Positions 26,165-35,774 of a stretch of DNA of 64,000 nucleotides are shown here, in pieces. Source of the stretch: Lacticaseibacillus suilingensis. GTDB lineage: Bacteria > Bacillota > Bacilli > Lactobacillales > Lactobacillaceae. Both the position numbers and the translations under genes were made by a program. Position 1 is the stretch's first letter; the number at the start of each line of letters is the position of its first letter. Below the pieces are notes generated by a model. That model made no database searches. It was not told the DNA's origin and was given only the letters and a program-made list of their open reading frames with translations. The DNA lies in the NCBI RefSeq assembly GCF_016861845.1, contig NZ_BOLV01000009.1, forward strand, positions 57,548 to 121,547, given 5' to 3'.

Positions 26165-28231
26165 CTACTTGACGATGACCGCCGTAATGTCACCAAACTG
26201 GTGAATCAGCGTGGCGAGGCCAGTCAATTCAGCCAGCCGGTTGGTGCGGACCTGCTCATTATCAGCCATGATCATGGTTTCTGTGAAGTAATCAGTGATC
26301 ACCGGCGTCAATGCCCGCAAAGCCTGATAGTTAGCCTCGCTTGGCTGGGCATCATAGCTGGCTTTGGTTTTAGATACCGCATCATGCAGCGCCTTTTCCG
26401 TGCTATTTTCAAACAGTGCTGGGTTAACGGCTTCCAAGGTTGGATTCTTGTCGGCAATCCGCACTACGCGGCCCAAGGCTTCCATCACTGCTTTGAAGTC
26501 AGCGTCGTCTTGATGTTGCGTCAGCAAAGCGGCGGCATCAATCATGGCTTCCACGTCCACGGTGGCTGACCCTGCCACGGCATCCAAGATATCATGACGG
26601 ATCTTGCCTTTAGACAAGAACTGCGCTACCCGGTCGCCGATAAACGCCGACACGGCTGCTTGATTCTTCGTCCAGTCGAGATTGCTTAACTGGTCAGCAG
26701 CGGTTAACGCCTGCACAATTTGCTTCTGCAAGGCTGGCACGTTGAACGCCCAGTGATGGGCCGCAATCATCCGCACAATACCATATGCCTGGCGGCGCAA
26801 AGCGTAAGGATCGTTGGAGCCGGTTGGAATCAGGTCAACTGCAAAGAAACTCATGACGGAATCCAGCTTATCGGCAATCGCCAGGAGCGTGCCAATCAAG
26901 CTTGCCGGCAATGCACCGTCAGCGGAAATCGGCTGGTAATGCTCGCGAATGGCCTGCGCCACTGCCGGGTCTTCGCCAGCCAGTTTGGCATAGACTTCCC
27001 CCATCACGCCTTGCAGTTCAGCAAATTCACCGACCATGGCAGTGACGAGGTCGAACTTGTAAATGCCAGCGGCGCGCAGCAACTTCGCTTTATCGGCTTC
27101 GCTCAGGCCCACCTGGTCAGCCAGCAGGCCGGCAATGGTTTGCACGCGGGCCATTTTCTCGGCCATCGAGCCGATTTTATCGTGGAAACTGACGGTTTTA
27201 AGCCGCTCCACAAAGTCCGCAATCGACTTCTTTTGGTCTTCCGCATAGAAGAAGGCTGCATCTTCCAGCCGCGCGGTCAAGACTTTCACATTACCGCGAA
27301 TGACATTGTCAAGGTGCTCGGTGTTGCCGTTGCGCACCCCGATGAAGGCATTCACCAACTTGCCTTGGGCATCGCGGGCATAGAAGTAGCGCTGGTTATC
27401 CTTCATGGAGGTGATCAAAACCGCTTCCGGAATGGCTAAGTACTTCTCGTCGAACCGTCCAGCGAAGGCAGTCGGCCATTCGACCAGGTTGTTCACTTCT
27501 TCGAGTAAATTGGCATCAAGCGCAATCTCCCAGTGATTAGCCGCAGCAATCTCGTTGATTTGCTTGGTAATCAGGGCCTTACGTTCCGCCGCATCCACTA
27601 GGACCTTTTGGCCGCGCAAGGCTTCCTTGTAGTCAGTCGCTGAATGGAGTTCAACCGGCTGGCCTAAGAAGCGATGACCTTGCGTGGTGCGACCGGCTTT
27701 GATATCCAGAATTTGCATCGGCACGACTGCCTCATCCAGCAGGGACACCAGCCAATGAATCGGCCGAATGTACTCAAAATCGTAACTGCCCCACTTCATG
27801 CGGGTCGGGAAGGTCAGGCCTTTGACGACATCAATCAACCCAGGCAGAATGTCGGCGGCTGGCTTGCCCGCCGTTGCCTTGTGCAGATAGACGTAATCAA
27901 CGCCTTTGAGATTCTTGAAGACAATATCATCAACCGTCATCCCTTGGCCGCGGGTAAAACCGATGGCCGCCTTGGACCAGTTGCCTTCAGCATCTTGGGC
28001 AATCTTTTTTGCGGGCCCTTTGACGTCTTCTTCGGTATCTGCTTGCTTCGCGGCTAAATCGCTAATTTCAAGCGCCAGGCGCCGCGGAGTTGAATACGTG
28101 GTGATTTTCCCGTAGTCAAGATGCTGCTCCTTGAGGAATTTACCGGCTTTTTGCGCCAGCTGGTTGACACTTGGGGTCACCACATGAGCTGGCATATCTT
28201 CCAAGCCAATTTCTAATAAGTAAGTTGCCAT
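26165..28231 (-). CDS. glyS: Glycyl-tRNA synthetase beta subunit
   Basis: 688 residues; tRNA-binding/HD-like and anticodon-binding subunit of the alpha2-beta2 enzyme. Starts [20 protein letters not shown], contains FPTRMKWGSYDFEYIRPIHW, NKDPYALRRQAYGIVRM-like segment (SNDPYALRRQAYGIVRMIA) and a C-terminal helical domain. ATG 28231 follows GAGGAGG and shares a base with the glyQ stop, so translation is coupled. Regulated with glyQ by the upstream T-box. Confidence 0.96.
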   Translation of the reverse strand: MATYLLEIGLEDMPAHVVTPSVNQLAQKAGKFLKEQHLDYGKITTYSTPRRLALEISDLAAKQADTEEDVKGPAKKIAQDAEGNWSKAAIGFTRGQGMTVDDIVFKNLKGVDYVYLHKATAGKPAADILPGLIDVVKGLTFPTRMKWGSYDFEYIRPIHWLVSLLDEAVVPMQILDIKAGRTTQGHRFLGQPVELHSATDYKEALRGQKVLVDAAERKALITKQINEIAAANHWEIALDANLLEEVNNLVEWPTAFAGRFDEKYLAIPEAVLITSMKDNQRYFYARDAQGKLVNAFIGVRNGNTEHLDNVIRGNVKVLTARLEDAAFFYAEDQKKSIADFVERLKTVSFHDKIGSMAEKMARVQTIAGLLADQVGLSEADKAKLLRAAGIYKFDLVTAMVGEFAELQGVMGEVYAKLAGEDPAVAQAIREHYQPISADGALPASLIGTLLAIADKLDSVMSFFAVDLIPTGSNDPYALRRQAYGIVRMIAAHHWAFNVPALQKQIVQALTAADQLSNLDWTKNQAAVSAFIGDRVAQFLSKGKIRHDILDAVAGSATVDVEAMIDAAALLTQHQDDADFKAVMEALGRVVRIADKNPTLEAVNPALFENSTEKALHDAVSKTKASYDAQPSEANYQALRALTPVITDYFTETMIMADNEQVRTNRLAELTGLATLIHQFGDITAVIVK

Positions 28232-29130
28232 TAGTTTGCTGCCTCCTCATGATGTTGCAGTAGCGGGAATCCAAGCTTTTTGCGTTCCTCAACAAAAGCG
28301 CGTGCTACTTTATGCGCCATTTTGCGAATGCGGCTCAAATAGCCAGCGCGTTCGGTGACGGAAACCACGCCGCGCGCATCCAGCAGGTTGAAGGTGTGGG
28401 AACACTTCAGGATATAGTCGTAGGCTGGATGCACCAAACCAAGATCCATCAGCCGCCAAGCCTCTTTTTCATACGCATCAAAGAAGGTCAGTAGCATCTT
28501 CTGGTCGCTTGCTTCGAAGCTGTACTTGGAATGCTCGTATTCAGGTTCCTTGAAAATGTCACCATATAAAACGCCGTCGCCCCATTCCAAATCAAACACC
28601 GAGTTGACGTCTTGAATGTAGGACGCTAGCCGTTCCACGCCATAAGTGATTTCGCTGGTGACTGGGGATACTTCCAGGCCGCCAACGACTTGGAAGTAAG
28701 TGAACTGGCTGACTTCCATGCCATCCAACCACACTTCCCAACCCACGCCGGCGCAACCCATCGATGGGTTTTCCCAGTTGTCTTCCACGAAGCGGATATC
28801 ATGTTCCAGCGGTTCAATGCCAAGGGCGCGCAGCGAATCCAGGTAGTAGTCTTGGATTTCAGCTGGTGAAGGCTTAATGACCACCTGGAACTGATGATGT
28901 TGGTACAAACGGTTCGGGTTTTCCCCGTAACGGCCATCAGCCGGCCGGCGGGAAGGTTCGACATAGGCTGCGGCCCAAGGTTCTGGGCCAATGGCGCGCA
29001 AGAAGGTGTACGGGCTCATGGTGCCGGCCCCTTTTTCCGTATCGTAGGCTTGCATCAGCATGCAGCCTTTATCCGCCCAGAAGTTTTGGAGCGTTTGGAT
29101 CATCTTCTGAACACTCATTTTCTGTGTCAT
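28231..29130 (-). CDS. glyQ: Glycyl-tRNA synthetase alpha subunit
   Basis: 299 residues; the class II catalytic subunit that activates glycine. [27 protein letters not shown] start, [20 protein letters not shown] (motif 2 region), [14 protein letters not shown] and [20 protein letters not shown] are hallmarks. ATG 29130 with AGAGGA upstream. First gene after the glycine T-box leader. Confidence 0.97.
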   Translation of the reverse strand: MTQKMSVQKMIQTLQNFWADKGCMLMQAYDTEKGAGTMSPYTFLRAIGPEPWAAAYVEPSRRPADGRYGENPNRLYQHHQFQVVIKPSPAEIQDYYLDSLRALGIEPLEHDIRFVEDNWENPSMGCAGVGWEVWLDGMEVSQFTYFQVVGGLEVSPVTSEITYGVERLASYIQDVNSVFDLEWGDGVLYGDIFKEPEYEHSKYSFEASDQKMLLTFFDAYEKEAWRLMDLGLVHPAYDYILKCSHTFNLLDARGVVSVTERAGYLSRIRKMAHKVARAFVEERKKLGFPLLQHHEEAAN

Positions 29131-29139
29131 GATTTCCTC

Positions 29140-29352
29140 TTTTCTGGTGCTGAGAATGCAAAAACGTCCCTATGCCAATATTGGCATAGGGACGCTTGCG
29201 CGCGGTTCCACCCTACTTCAAGTCAGAGACTTGCCCTTACTTATTGCTGGCTCGAAAACGCCAGTCTTTCTGTGCTGGCAAGGCTCCCACTGTCCCTTGC
29301 TCGCTGACCAGCACTTGAAGAAAGACTCTTTTTCTCATCACCGATTAATTTC
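29140..29352 (-). promoter_or_regulatory. T-box riboswitch leader for glyQS (glycine)
   Basis: On the minus strand the T-box core AGGGTGGAACCGCG lies at 29201-29214, followed by a terminator hairpin at 29160-29194 (CGTCCCTATGCCA paired with its complement) and a T run. Upstream Stem I sequence includes ACTGGCGTT, in which GGC is a fitting glycine specifier codon. Uncharged tRNA-Gly would stabilise the antiterminator and turn on glyQS. Confidence 0.9.
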
Positions 29353-29358
29353 CAGAAT

Positions 29359-29387
29359 AGTATAGCACACGCCGTCGAATGGGTAAA
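29359..29387 (-). promoter_or_regulatory. Promoter of glyQS
   Basis: TTTACC, 17-nt spacer, TATACT with an extended -10 (TGC before it), directly upstream of the T-box leader. Confidence 0.65.
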
Positions 29388-29474
29388 CTGTGAACGGCCG
29401 GGCAGGACCACCTCCGCCGGTGCGCGAATCGTTTCAATTCCCTAGCGTTTACCTGGGGGGCATGCTACCGCTAT

Positions 29475-30050
29475 TTAATGGTGCTGGTGGTATTGCCGCA
29501 CTTTGGGGGGCTGATACTCGGCGATAAACTGCGCCATTTCGTTAAAGTCACTGGTGAATAGCACTTTGCTTCGATCCGCCGCAGATAAGAACCCGTCCAT
29601 CACCATCTGATCAAAGAACGCGGCCAAGCGGTCATAATAGCCGTTAACGTTGAAAAAGATGCACGGGCTGGCATTATCGCCAACCCGGGCCCAAGAGAAG
29701 GCTTCACTGATTTCTTCTAACGTGCCGACCCCGCCCGGCAGCGCTACGCACACGTCGGCCAGTGCCAGCATCCGGGCTTTGCGCACCGCCATGTCAGGAA
29801 CGGTTTCAAAATGCGTCAGCCCAGGCATCGCGGCGCCGCGGGCCACGAGATTTTCTGGCATGATCCCGGTCACCGTGCCGCCAGCGGCGAGCACACTCGT
29901 GGCAATTTCGTGCATCAAGCCCACACCGCCACCGCCATACACCAAGGCGTAATCGTGGGCCACCAGCCACTGGCCTAAAGCCTGCGCGGCTTGCGTGAAC
30001 CGTTGATCCGCACCGGCATAGGCGCCGCAGTATACTGCCATATTTTTCAT
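29475..30050 (-). CDS. LOG family protein (TIGR00730, YvdD-like)
   Basis: 191 residues. Rossmann-like fold with the defining PGGVGTLEEISEAFSW (PGGxGTxxE) around residue 95 and VYGGGGVGLMHEIA near 38. Members are nucleoside 5'-monophosphate phosphoribohydrolases (cytokinin-activating in plants); in bacteria the substrate is probably AMP, here inferred only from family. ATG 30050 has GAGG 7 nt upstream. Downstream of the MMPL gene, separated by a terminator. Confidence 0.88.
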   Translation of the reverse strand: MKNMAVYCGAYAGADQRFTQAAQALGQWLVAHDYALVYGGGGVGLMHEIATSVLAAGGTVTGIMPENLVARGAAMPGLTHFETVPDMAVRKARMLALADVCVALPGGVGTLEEISEAFSWARVGDNASPCIFFNVNGYYDRLAAFFDQMVMDGFLSAADRSKVLFTSDFNEMAQFIAEYQPPKVRQYHQHH

Positions 30051-30078
30051 ATCCTCACCTCAGCGTTGAGCATAACAT

Positions 30079-30107
30079 AAAAATCCGCGCCAGACTGACG
30101 CGGATTT
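30079..30107 (-). terminator. Terminator of the MMPL transporter gene
   Basis: AAATCCGCG...CGCGGATTTTT hairpin on the minus strand 8 nt after the stop. Confidence 0.8.
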
Positions 30108-30114
30108 CGGCTTG

Positions 30115-33100
30115 CTATTCGTTTTCTTGATGCCCATTTTCGCGGGCGTGGTGCCATTCATTCAGGCTGACCAAAGCCGACATGCTGATTGGTAGCAAAA
30201 TGACCAGTAGCACGAGGCCAACAATCACGCCTAACGCCACTTGAATGAGCGTCGTGACGCCACTGGGCATCAAGGCGGCGAAGGTCCCGCCTAAAATGAC
30301 GGCGGCGCTGAGCACGACTGCCCCGATTGTGGTGGCGGCTTTGAGCATCCGGACCCGCACATCAGGTTCAATGGTGCCATCCTTGAAGCGCACCATGAGG
30401 AAGATACTGTAATCGACCCCGAGGGCCATCAACATGATAAACGTGAAGAACGGCGTGTTCCAGGTCAACAGCGGCCGCCCCAGCACGGTGCTGGAAATCA
30501 GGCGCGTCAAGCCCATCGAGGTCACATACGCGGTGACCAAGGTGGCCAAAATCGTGATCGGTTGCAAAATCGATTCGGTGACGAAAATCAAGGCGATGAA
30601 GATCCCAATCACCATGATGGCGGCGGTGCGCAGGAAGTCGCCATTGGCCAGGTTCCGTAAGTCGTGATCTTCGGCAGTTTGCCCGCCGATGGCCACGGTG
30701 GCCTTGCCTAGCGCCCCATGCTTCAACTTAGCATTCAAGTCTTTTTGCAACGTGGTGAACTGTTTGTCTGCTTTGGCCGAGTTCGGATCGCCTTTGAAGA
30801 CAACGGTCAAGGTCGTGATGCGATTATGATCAAACATATAGGCATCCAGCGCTGGTTTGAACTGACTGCTCTTAATCGTGGCTTTCGGGAGGTAGAACTG
30901 ATTGCCCATGTACGAGCCTTTCAGCTCGGTGAGGTAATCATCCATACTTGAATTCCCGGCTTCAAGCGCCCCTAACGCTTTGGTGGCGGTGGTCAAACCA
31001 TCGCCCAGCTTGTCGACCTGGCTAGCCATGGCCTTCAATTTGGTATTCAGCTCTTGCACGCCAGCATTGACTTGGCCGGCGCCGCTGGCTAACGCGGCGG
31101 TGCCAGAGTTAAGGGTACCGTTTTGCGCGGCCAGTTGCGACGTTCCGTTGGCGAGCTGATTAATGCCACTGACGGCCTGGCTCGCGCCGCCGCTTAACGC
31201 GGCCATGTTTGCCGCCAATGAGGCCGTGCCATTGGCCAACGTTTGCGTACCGGCGTTCATGGCATTAGCGCCACTCGCGACTTTAGCAGCCCCTGCGGCC
31301 AACTGGTTCACCTGCGCGGCTGCGGTATTGACTTCACTAGCCGCCCCATTCAGGCCTTGGTTGACCTGAGTAAGGCCGGCCTGGATGCCGGTGACGGCAG
31401 TTTGCAGCAAGCCGGGCTGAGTGCCGCCAGCTTGCGCGTTCAGCTGCGCGAGCAGCGCGGCGGCCTGCGTATTCATGGTGGTGAGTGCTTGATACAACCC
31501 ATTCAGGCTTTGATTCAGCTGATTGCCAGCGGTGGCCAGTTGCTGAACCTTGTCGTTCATGGTTTGGGTCCCAGCACTCACTTGATTGGCCCCATCTTTC
31601 AGGGTACTCATGTTGTCATTGATCTTCTGCGCGCCTGCATTAAGCTGGTCGCTGCCGGCTTGCAATTGCTGAGAACCAGAAACCAGCGCACCGGCACTAT
31701 TTTTCAGGGTTTGGGTGCCGCTGTTGACGGTGCTGACGCCATCGGTATAGGTTTTGAGCCCGGCTTGTAGAGTCGCCATTTTATCGGCTAGCTCTTGACT
31801 ACCATCGGCTAAAGTTTGCACTTGGGCCATCGAGCCGCTGATGTTTTGCGCTTTAAGCTGCGTATTGGCATCAGCAAGGCCCTTTTGCAATGTCGCTAAA
31901 CCTTTTTGCGATTCGGCTAGGCCTTTGGTGATGGTGGTCAGCTGACTACGCAGGTACATGGCATCGATGCGACTGCCGCCAGGTTCAGTGACCGAAGCAA
32001 CGGTTTTAACGCCTGGTTCCTTTTGCAGATACTGAGTCAAATCGTCAATCGCCGCCAGCTTCGCCTGGGTGTTGAGCGGCGTTTTACTTTGAATATAAAT
32101 CGTCGCTGGCGCGGTCATGCCTTTGGAAAAATGCTTCTGAATCAGGACATAGCCCTGCTTGGATTGATAAGTCGTGGGCAATTCATCTGCATTGTTGAAG
32201 TTTTCTTCGGCGTTCATCGCCATGGTGAACGGTACCGCCAGAATGGCAATGGCAGCGAGCCATAGTGCGGGCTTGTTCATCGCCCCGCGCGACAGCCAGT
32301 ACCAGAGCTTGCTGGAGCTTTCCCCGCCATCCACACGGCTCGGCCAGAACATTTTGGCGCCTAGCGTGGCCATGAAGAACATGTTCAGCGTCAGCAGCAC
32401 TGGCAAGAGTACCAGCACACCAATCGCGACGGCTGAGGCACTTTGATAGAAGGTAAACTTAGCGAGCCACAGCACGGAGAACCCGATCAGGACTGAAACG
32501 CCGGAATATAGCACGGTGCGGCCGCCATGGCGCCGCGTTTCGGCGGTCGCCTCCAGCGCGGTTTTCCCTTTCGCTAGCTGACCTTTGAAGTAATCATACA
32601 GAAGAATATCGTAGTCAGTCCCAATCCCGAACAGCACCACGACCATGAAGACTTGGGTGAAGTTAGAAATTGGAAAGCCGGCATGCGCCGCCAGGTTCAT
32701 GACCACGCTGAGGCTGGTGATGAAGGCGACCCCGACATTCAGCAGTGAAATCACCGGCACGATTGGGGAGCGGAAGACGATAATCAGCACGATGAAGATG
32801 AAAATAATCGCGATGATTTCGGTTTTCTGAATCCCTTTTTCCGTTACCGTGGAGAAGTCGTCATTCAAGGCGTCGACCCCGGTGACATAGGTCTTCAGGC
32901 CGCTGGTCTTCAGCTGGGCATGCAGTTTCTTAACTTGATTCTTGACCAGTGGGCCTTTTTTAACGGTAATTTGGGCCAGCTGGGTGGTTTTGTCGCCACT
33001 GATCAGCTGCTTTTTGGTCTGGGCATTTTCACTGGGCCTCATCACTGTGGTAATCGTCAGCCCGGATTCACTCTTGAGGGCTTTGAGTTTACGGTCAATC

Positions 33101-33348
33101 GCCCGGCTTTGCTTGGCAGTCAACGCGTGTTTACTGTTGAACACCGCCGTATAAGTTGAAACTTTACGATTGTGATTAGCCTTTTTCTGAATCCGCGTGG
33201 CGACCTGGCTAGGCACATTGTCAGGCAGCTTCACCGCCCCGTTGTCGCGCACCAAGGCGTTGACATCAGGCATAAAGACAACGGCCACAATCACCAGCAG
33301 CGCCCAAATCACTGCCGCGAGACCATGATGTTTCAAAAAGTTTTTCAT
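30115..33348 (-). CDS. MMPL/RND-family exporter
   Basis: 1077 residues. Two membrane blocks typical of MmpL-like RND transporters: an N-terminal helix then five helices around 170-370 (including FGIGTDYDILLYDYFKGQLA), and a matching C-terminal block (MLMALGVDYSIFLMVRFKDG). Between them residues ~455-800 form a long extracytoplasmic domain with Ala/Gly/Asn/Gln-rich heptad-like repeats (LxxGxxxLxxG), as in YhgE/Pip-type proteins. Probably exports a lipid or amphipathic compound; substrate unknown. Divergent from a TetR regulator, which likely controls it. ATG 33348 has GGAG 9 nt upstream. Confidence 0.88.
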   Translation of the reverse strand: MKNFLKHHGLAAVIWALLVIVAVVFMPDVNALVRDNGAVKLPDNVPSQVATRIQKKANHNRKVSTYTAVFNSKHALTAKQSRAIDRKLKALKSESGLTITTVMRPSENAQTKKQLISGDKTTQLAQITVKKGPLVKNQVKKLHAQLKTSGLKTYVTGVDALNDDFSTVTEKGIQKTEIIAIIFIFIVLIIVFRSPIVPVISLLNVGVAFITSLSVVMNLAAHAGFPISNFTQVFMVVVLFGIGTDYDILLYDYFKGQLAKGKTALEATAETRRHGGRTVLYSGVSVLIGFSVLWLAKFTFYQSASAVAIGVLVLLPVLLTLNMFFMATLGAKMFWPSRVDGGESSSKLWYWLSRGAMNKPALWLAAIAILAVPFTMAMNAEENFNNADELPTTYQSKQGYVLIQKHFSKGMTAPATIYIQSKTPLNTQAKLAAIDDLTQYLQKEPGVKTVASVTEPGGSRIDAMYLRSQLTTITKGLAESQKGLATLQKGLADANTQLKAQNISGSMAQVQTLADGSQELADKMATLQAGLKTYTDGVSTVNSGTQTLKNSAGALVSGSQQLQAGSDQLNAGAQKINDNMSTLKDGANQVSAGTQTMNDKVQQLATAGNQLNQSLNGLYQALTTMNTQAAALLAQLNAQAGGTQPGLLQTAVTGIQAGLTQVNQGLNGAASEVNTAAAQVNQLAAGAAKVASGANAMNAGTQTLANGTASLAANMAALSGGASQAVSGINQLANGTSQLAAQNGTLNSGTAALASGAGQVNAGVQELNTKLKAMASQVDKLGDGLTTATKALGALEAGNSSMDDYLTELKGSYMGNQFYLPKATIKSSQFKPALDAYMFDHNRITTLTVVFKGDPNSAKADKQFTTLQKDLNAKLKHGALGKATVAIGGQTAEDHDLRNLANGDFLRTAAIMVIGIFIALIFVTESILQPITILATLVTAYVTSMGLTRLISSTVLGRPLLTWNTPFFTFIMLMALGVDYSIFLMVRFKDGTIEPDVRVRMLKAATTIGAVVLSAAVILGGTFAALMPSGVTTLIQVALGVIVGLVLLVILLPISMSALVSLNEWHHARENGHQENE

Positions 33349-33378
33349 CTGCGTTTACTCCATTCATCTGTTTACGTT

Positions 33379-33418
33379 TAGACAGTTGTAAAACATTCAT
33401 TGCTATGGTAGATTACAG
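33379..33418. promoter_or_regulatory. Overlapping divergent promoters for the MMPL and TetR genes
   Basis: Plus strand: TTGTAA, 17-nt spacer, TAGATT near 33385-33413. Minus strand: TTGTCT, 17 nt, TACCAT over the same interval. A regulator bound here could shut both. A self-palindromic pair TTGCAA-A-TTGCAA lies nearer the TetR gene at 33474-33486. Confidence 0.5.
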
Positions 33419-33513
33419 GAGAAAGCTAGACAAGGGACAATCTCTATCCAAACGTCGAAACATGGACAGATGTTGCAAATTGCAAAAGAAAATCATTGAA
33501 GAGGTAACCGCTC

Positions 33514-34098
33514 ATGAAATACGATCCAGCGCAAAAAACCACTCGGGGCGCGGTCCGCACGCTTAAAGCGTTTTCAGAAACGATGCTGATTATGCTCGGC
33601 GAAAAGCCGTTTGAGAAAATCAGCGTCAATGCCCTATGTGAAGCCGCCGACTACCCCCGGGCGACCTTCTATAATTATTTTGACGATAAGTATGACTTAC
33701 TCACCTACTGCTGGTATCGGATGCGGCGAGAAGTGCACCTGGATCAAATCAGCGGCGACCCGACGGATGCCAGCTTCATGGCGGCTTTCGACCAAATCTA
33801 CCATCTGTTCGACTCTCATCATGACTTATTGATCGCGGTGGTGTCACACAATCCGCTTGATAGTCAGCTGGTAAACCACTTTATCCAGTACTTTACGAGT
33901 GTGTTTACGGAGCTGTTCACAGCCCGCGCTAAGCCGCAGGAGCTCAAAACGCCAGTGGAGCTGGTGGCGAAGCATTACAGTTCAACGGTGCTGTTGATCA
34001 TGGAATGGATTTTCCTCGGTCAGCACCCCACCACGCGCGAGGAAGCAGAAGTCTACGTGCGAGAGCTACTGGAACCCCGCTTTACTTGTGTCGAATAA
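33514..34098 (+). CDS. TetR/AcrR family transcriptional regulator
   Basis: 194 residues. Helix-turn-helix at about residues 32-58: KISVNALCEAADYPRATFYN YFDDKYDLL, the family signature (two parts quoted). The C-terminal ligand domain is the TetR_C type common in lactobacilli (VAKHYSSTVLLIMEWIFLGQ). ATG 33514 with GAAGAGG upstream. Divergent partner of the exporter, so a local repressor is the simplest role. Confidence 0.88.
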   Translation: MKYDPAQKTTRGAVRTLKAFSETMLIMLGEKPFEKISVNALCEAADYPRATFYNYFDDKYDLLTYCWYRMRREVHLDQISGDPTDASFMAAFDQIYHLFDSHHDLLIAVVSHNPLDSQLVNHFIQYFTSVFTELFTARAKPQELKTPVELVAKHYSSTVLLIMEWIFLGQHPTTREEAEVYVRELLEPRFTCVE

Positions 34099-34101
34099 CT
34101 C

Positions 34102-34150
34102 AAAAAAGCCTCAACCACCGCGCGCTTGGCGTGATGGTTGAGGCTTTTTT
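34102..34150. terminator. Bidirectional terminator between TetR and Cof genes
   Basis: AAAAGCCTCAACCA paired with TGGTTGAGGCTTTT, A and T runs on both sides. Confidence 0.85.
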
Positions 34151-34161
34151 GATGGGCTCCC

Positions 34162-34974
34162 TTAGACGTGCGCCGGCAGCTGCCCTGCCAGCACGCCATC
34201 AATCGCCTTGAGCACCCCAAGGTCAAGATTGCTGGCCGTGCGGTAATCCGCATAGGCTGCCATGTTCGGCGTCGCATTGGCGACGAGCACCCCGTATTTC
34301 ACGGTTTGCATCATCTGAATATCATTGTTGGTATCGCCAAAGGCCATCATCTCCGCCGGCGTAATGTTCAGCGCCGCGCCAAGTTGCGTCAGCCCCAGAC
34401 CCTTATTGGTAGTTTTCGGCATCACATCGATGAAGGTTTCGCCGCCCACGGTCAGGCCATACCGGTCGCCGAATTGCGCCTCGATGCGTGGAAAGGCCGC
34501 ATAGGCGCCGCCAGCGCGGAAATACAGCGACAACTTCGCCATGGGCACCGGCGCTTGGGTGAGATCAGGCGCAATGGCAAAGCGACTGATAAACGAGCTC
34601 AGCTCCGGCTGGTAGTCGGCTTCGCTGGCATCGAGATAAGTGGCAGCCAGGGCATTGCCAATCGCAATCACATCCGGCTGCGTGCGCACCCAAGCCACCA
34701 CTTCGGCGGTTTCCTCTGGCTTCAGCATGTTTTGCGCGAGGACTTGGCCCTGGCGCTTAATGACGCCGCCATTTTCGGCGACGAAGCTCATTTGGTTCGC
34801 CACTGGCGCGAACAAGTCTTCCAGTGTGTACACGCCGCGGCCGCTGGCGGCGACGAATTCGATGCCAGCCGCATGGAGCTGGCGAATGCGGTCAAAAATG
34901 CCTGCCGGCAACGTGCTATCAGCCAGCAGTAAGGTATTATCAAGATCACTAGCAATCAATTTAATGGGCGTCAT
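34162..34974 (-). CDS. Cof-type HAD-superfamily phosphatase
   Basis: 270 residues. HAD motif I ASDLDNTLLLADST (nucleophile Asp-10, acid Asp-12), motif II SGRG, C2-type cap in the middle, motif III NKGLGLTQL with the lysine, and motif IV MMAFGDTNNDIQMM. Cytosolic sugar-phosphate or nucleotide phosphatase; substrate unknown. ATG 34974 lies inside the recO end (14-nt overlap) with AAAGGA upstream. Confidence 0.92.
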   Translation of the reverse strand: MTPIKLIASDLDNTLLLADSTLPAGIFDRIRQLHAAGIEFVAASGRGVYTLEDLFAPVANQMSFVAENGGVIKRQGQVLAQNMLKPEETAEVVAWVRTQPDVIAIGNALAATYLDASEADYQPELSSFISRFAIAPDLTQAPVPMAKLSLYFRAGGAYAAFPRIEAQFGDRYGLTVGGETFIDVMPKTTNKGLGLTQLGAALNITPAEMMAFGDTNNDIQMMQTVKYGVLVANATPNMAAYADYRTASNLDLGVLKAIDGVLAGQLPAHV

Positions 34975-35773
34975 GAGGTTCCTTTCCGGGATCAGGTTGC
35001 GGGGCAGGCGGCAAATGGTCTTGCCATTGCTGCATTTGGTCTAAAAAGCGCTTGGCTTTGGGGACAGTGCCGACCATATCGGTATAAATGCGGTCGAGCA
35101 CGCGGCGTAATTCTTTTTTGGTTGCGGCCGTCACCGTCACCGCATGAACTTGATGCAAATCCAGCACCGAAAATTGCCGCAATAAATACAACGCCTTGGG
35201 CTGAACATGAAAACGATAAGCGTCTTCCGGCCAGTGGTTTTGACACAGCAGGCCGCCGTAGCGTTCGGAAAAATCCAGTGGTAAGTCGCTGCGCCCATCC
35301 AGCACACAGCCGCGCCAGTTTGGGGCCACCCCAAACGCCCCCAACAGCTGCACTTCGGCGATATTGGTGACAATGGCCGGGTCAACGCCCTCGTCGATCA
35401 GGGCCAAACTGGTTTGCGCAAAATCATACCAAGCCCCTAGCGCTTCGCCATCGGGAAAAGCGAGGTCAATCAGGCCCAAAATGTACGTGGCATAGGCGTT
35501 AAGCGTAATGTCTTCGGCAATGTGCTGAAACTGCTGGGCGCTTTGCACCGTGGTCAGGTAAGACAGACCATCTTCATTGATGGTACCGGTGTAGTCGGCC
35601 TGGGTGAAGGGTAAAATCCCTGCCGTCATCCGAAAACCGGGCTTTTTGGCCCGGTGCAACAAGAACATCTTCTTGCCATACTCAGCCGTGGCGAGTTTCA
35701 CCAGTAAATCTGATTCGCGATAATTTTGCCGGCTCAACACCAGCCCCTGAAAGGCGACATTGCGCTTGCTCAT
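34961..35773 (-). CDS. recO: DNA repair protein RecO
   Basis: 270 residues. N-terminal OB fold (FQGLVLSRQNYRESDLLVKLAT), then the helical domain with YATYILGLIDLAFPDGE. Loads RecA on SSB-coated DNA with RecR. The zinc-finger cysteines seen in some RecO proteins are reduced: only C in NWRGCVLDG and LLCQNH. Sits after era (1-nt gap), as in most Firmicutes. Confidence 0.94.
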   Translation of the reverse strand: MSKRNVAFQGLVLSRQNYRESDLLVKLATAEYGKKMFLLHRAKKPGFRMTAGILPFTQADYTGTINEDGLSYLTTVQSAQQFQHIAEDITLNAYATYILGLIDLAFPDGEALGAWYDFAQTSLALIDEGVDPAIVTNIAEVQLLGAFGVAPNWRGCVLDGRSDLPLDFSERYGGLLCQNHWPEDAYRFHVQPKALYLLRQFSVLDLHQVHAVTVTAATKKELRRVLDRIYTDMVGTVPKAKRFLDQMQQWQDHLPPAPQPDPGKEPHDAH

Positions 35774-35774
35774 G

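Noticed and set aside
29371..29474. Gap between the glyQS promoter and the LOG gene
   Set aside because: About 100 nt checked for small genes and hairpins; nothing convincing seen.
30950..31800. Repeats inside the MMPL gene considered as a CRISPR-like or tandem DNA repeat
   Set aside because: Repetition is at the protein level (heptad-like), with irregular spacing and variable DNA; no spacers, no cas genes.
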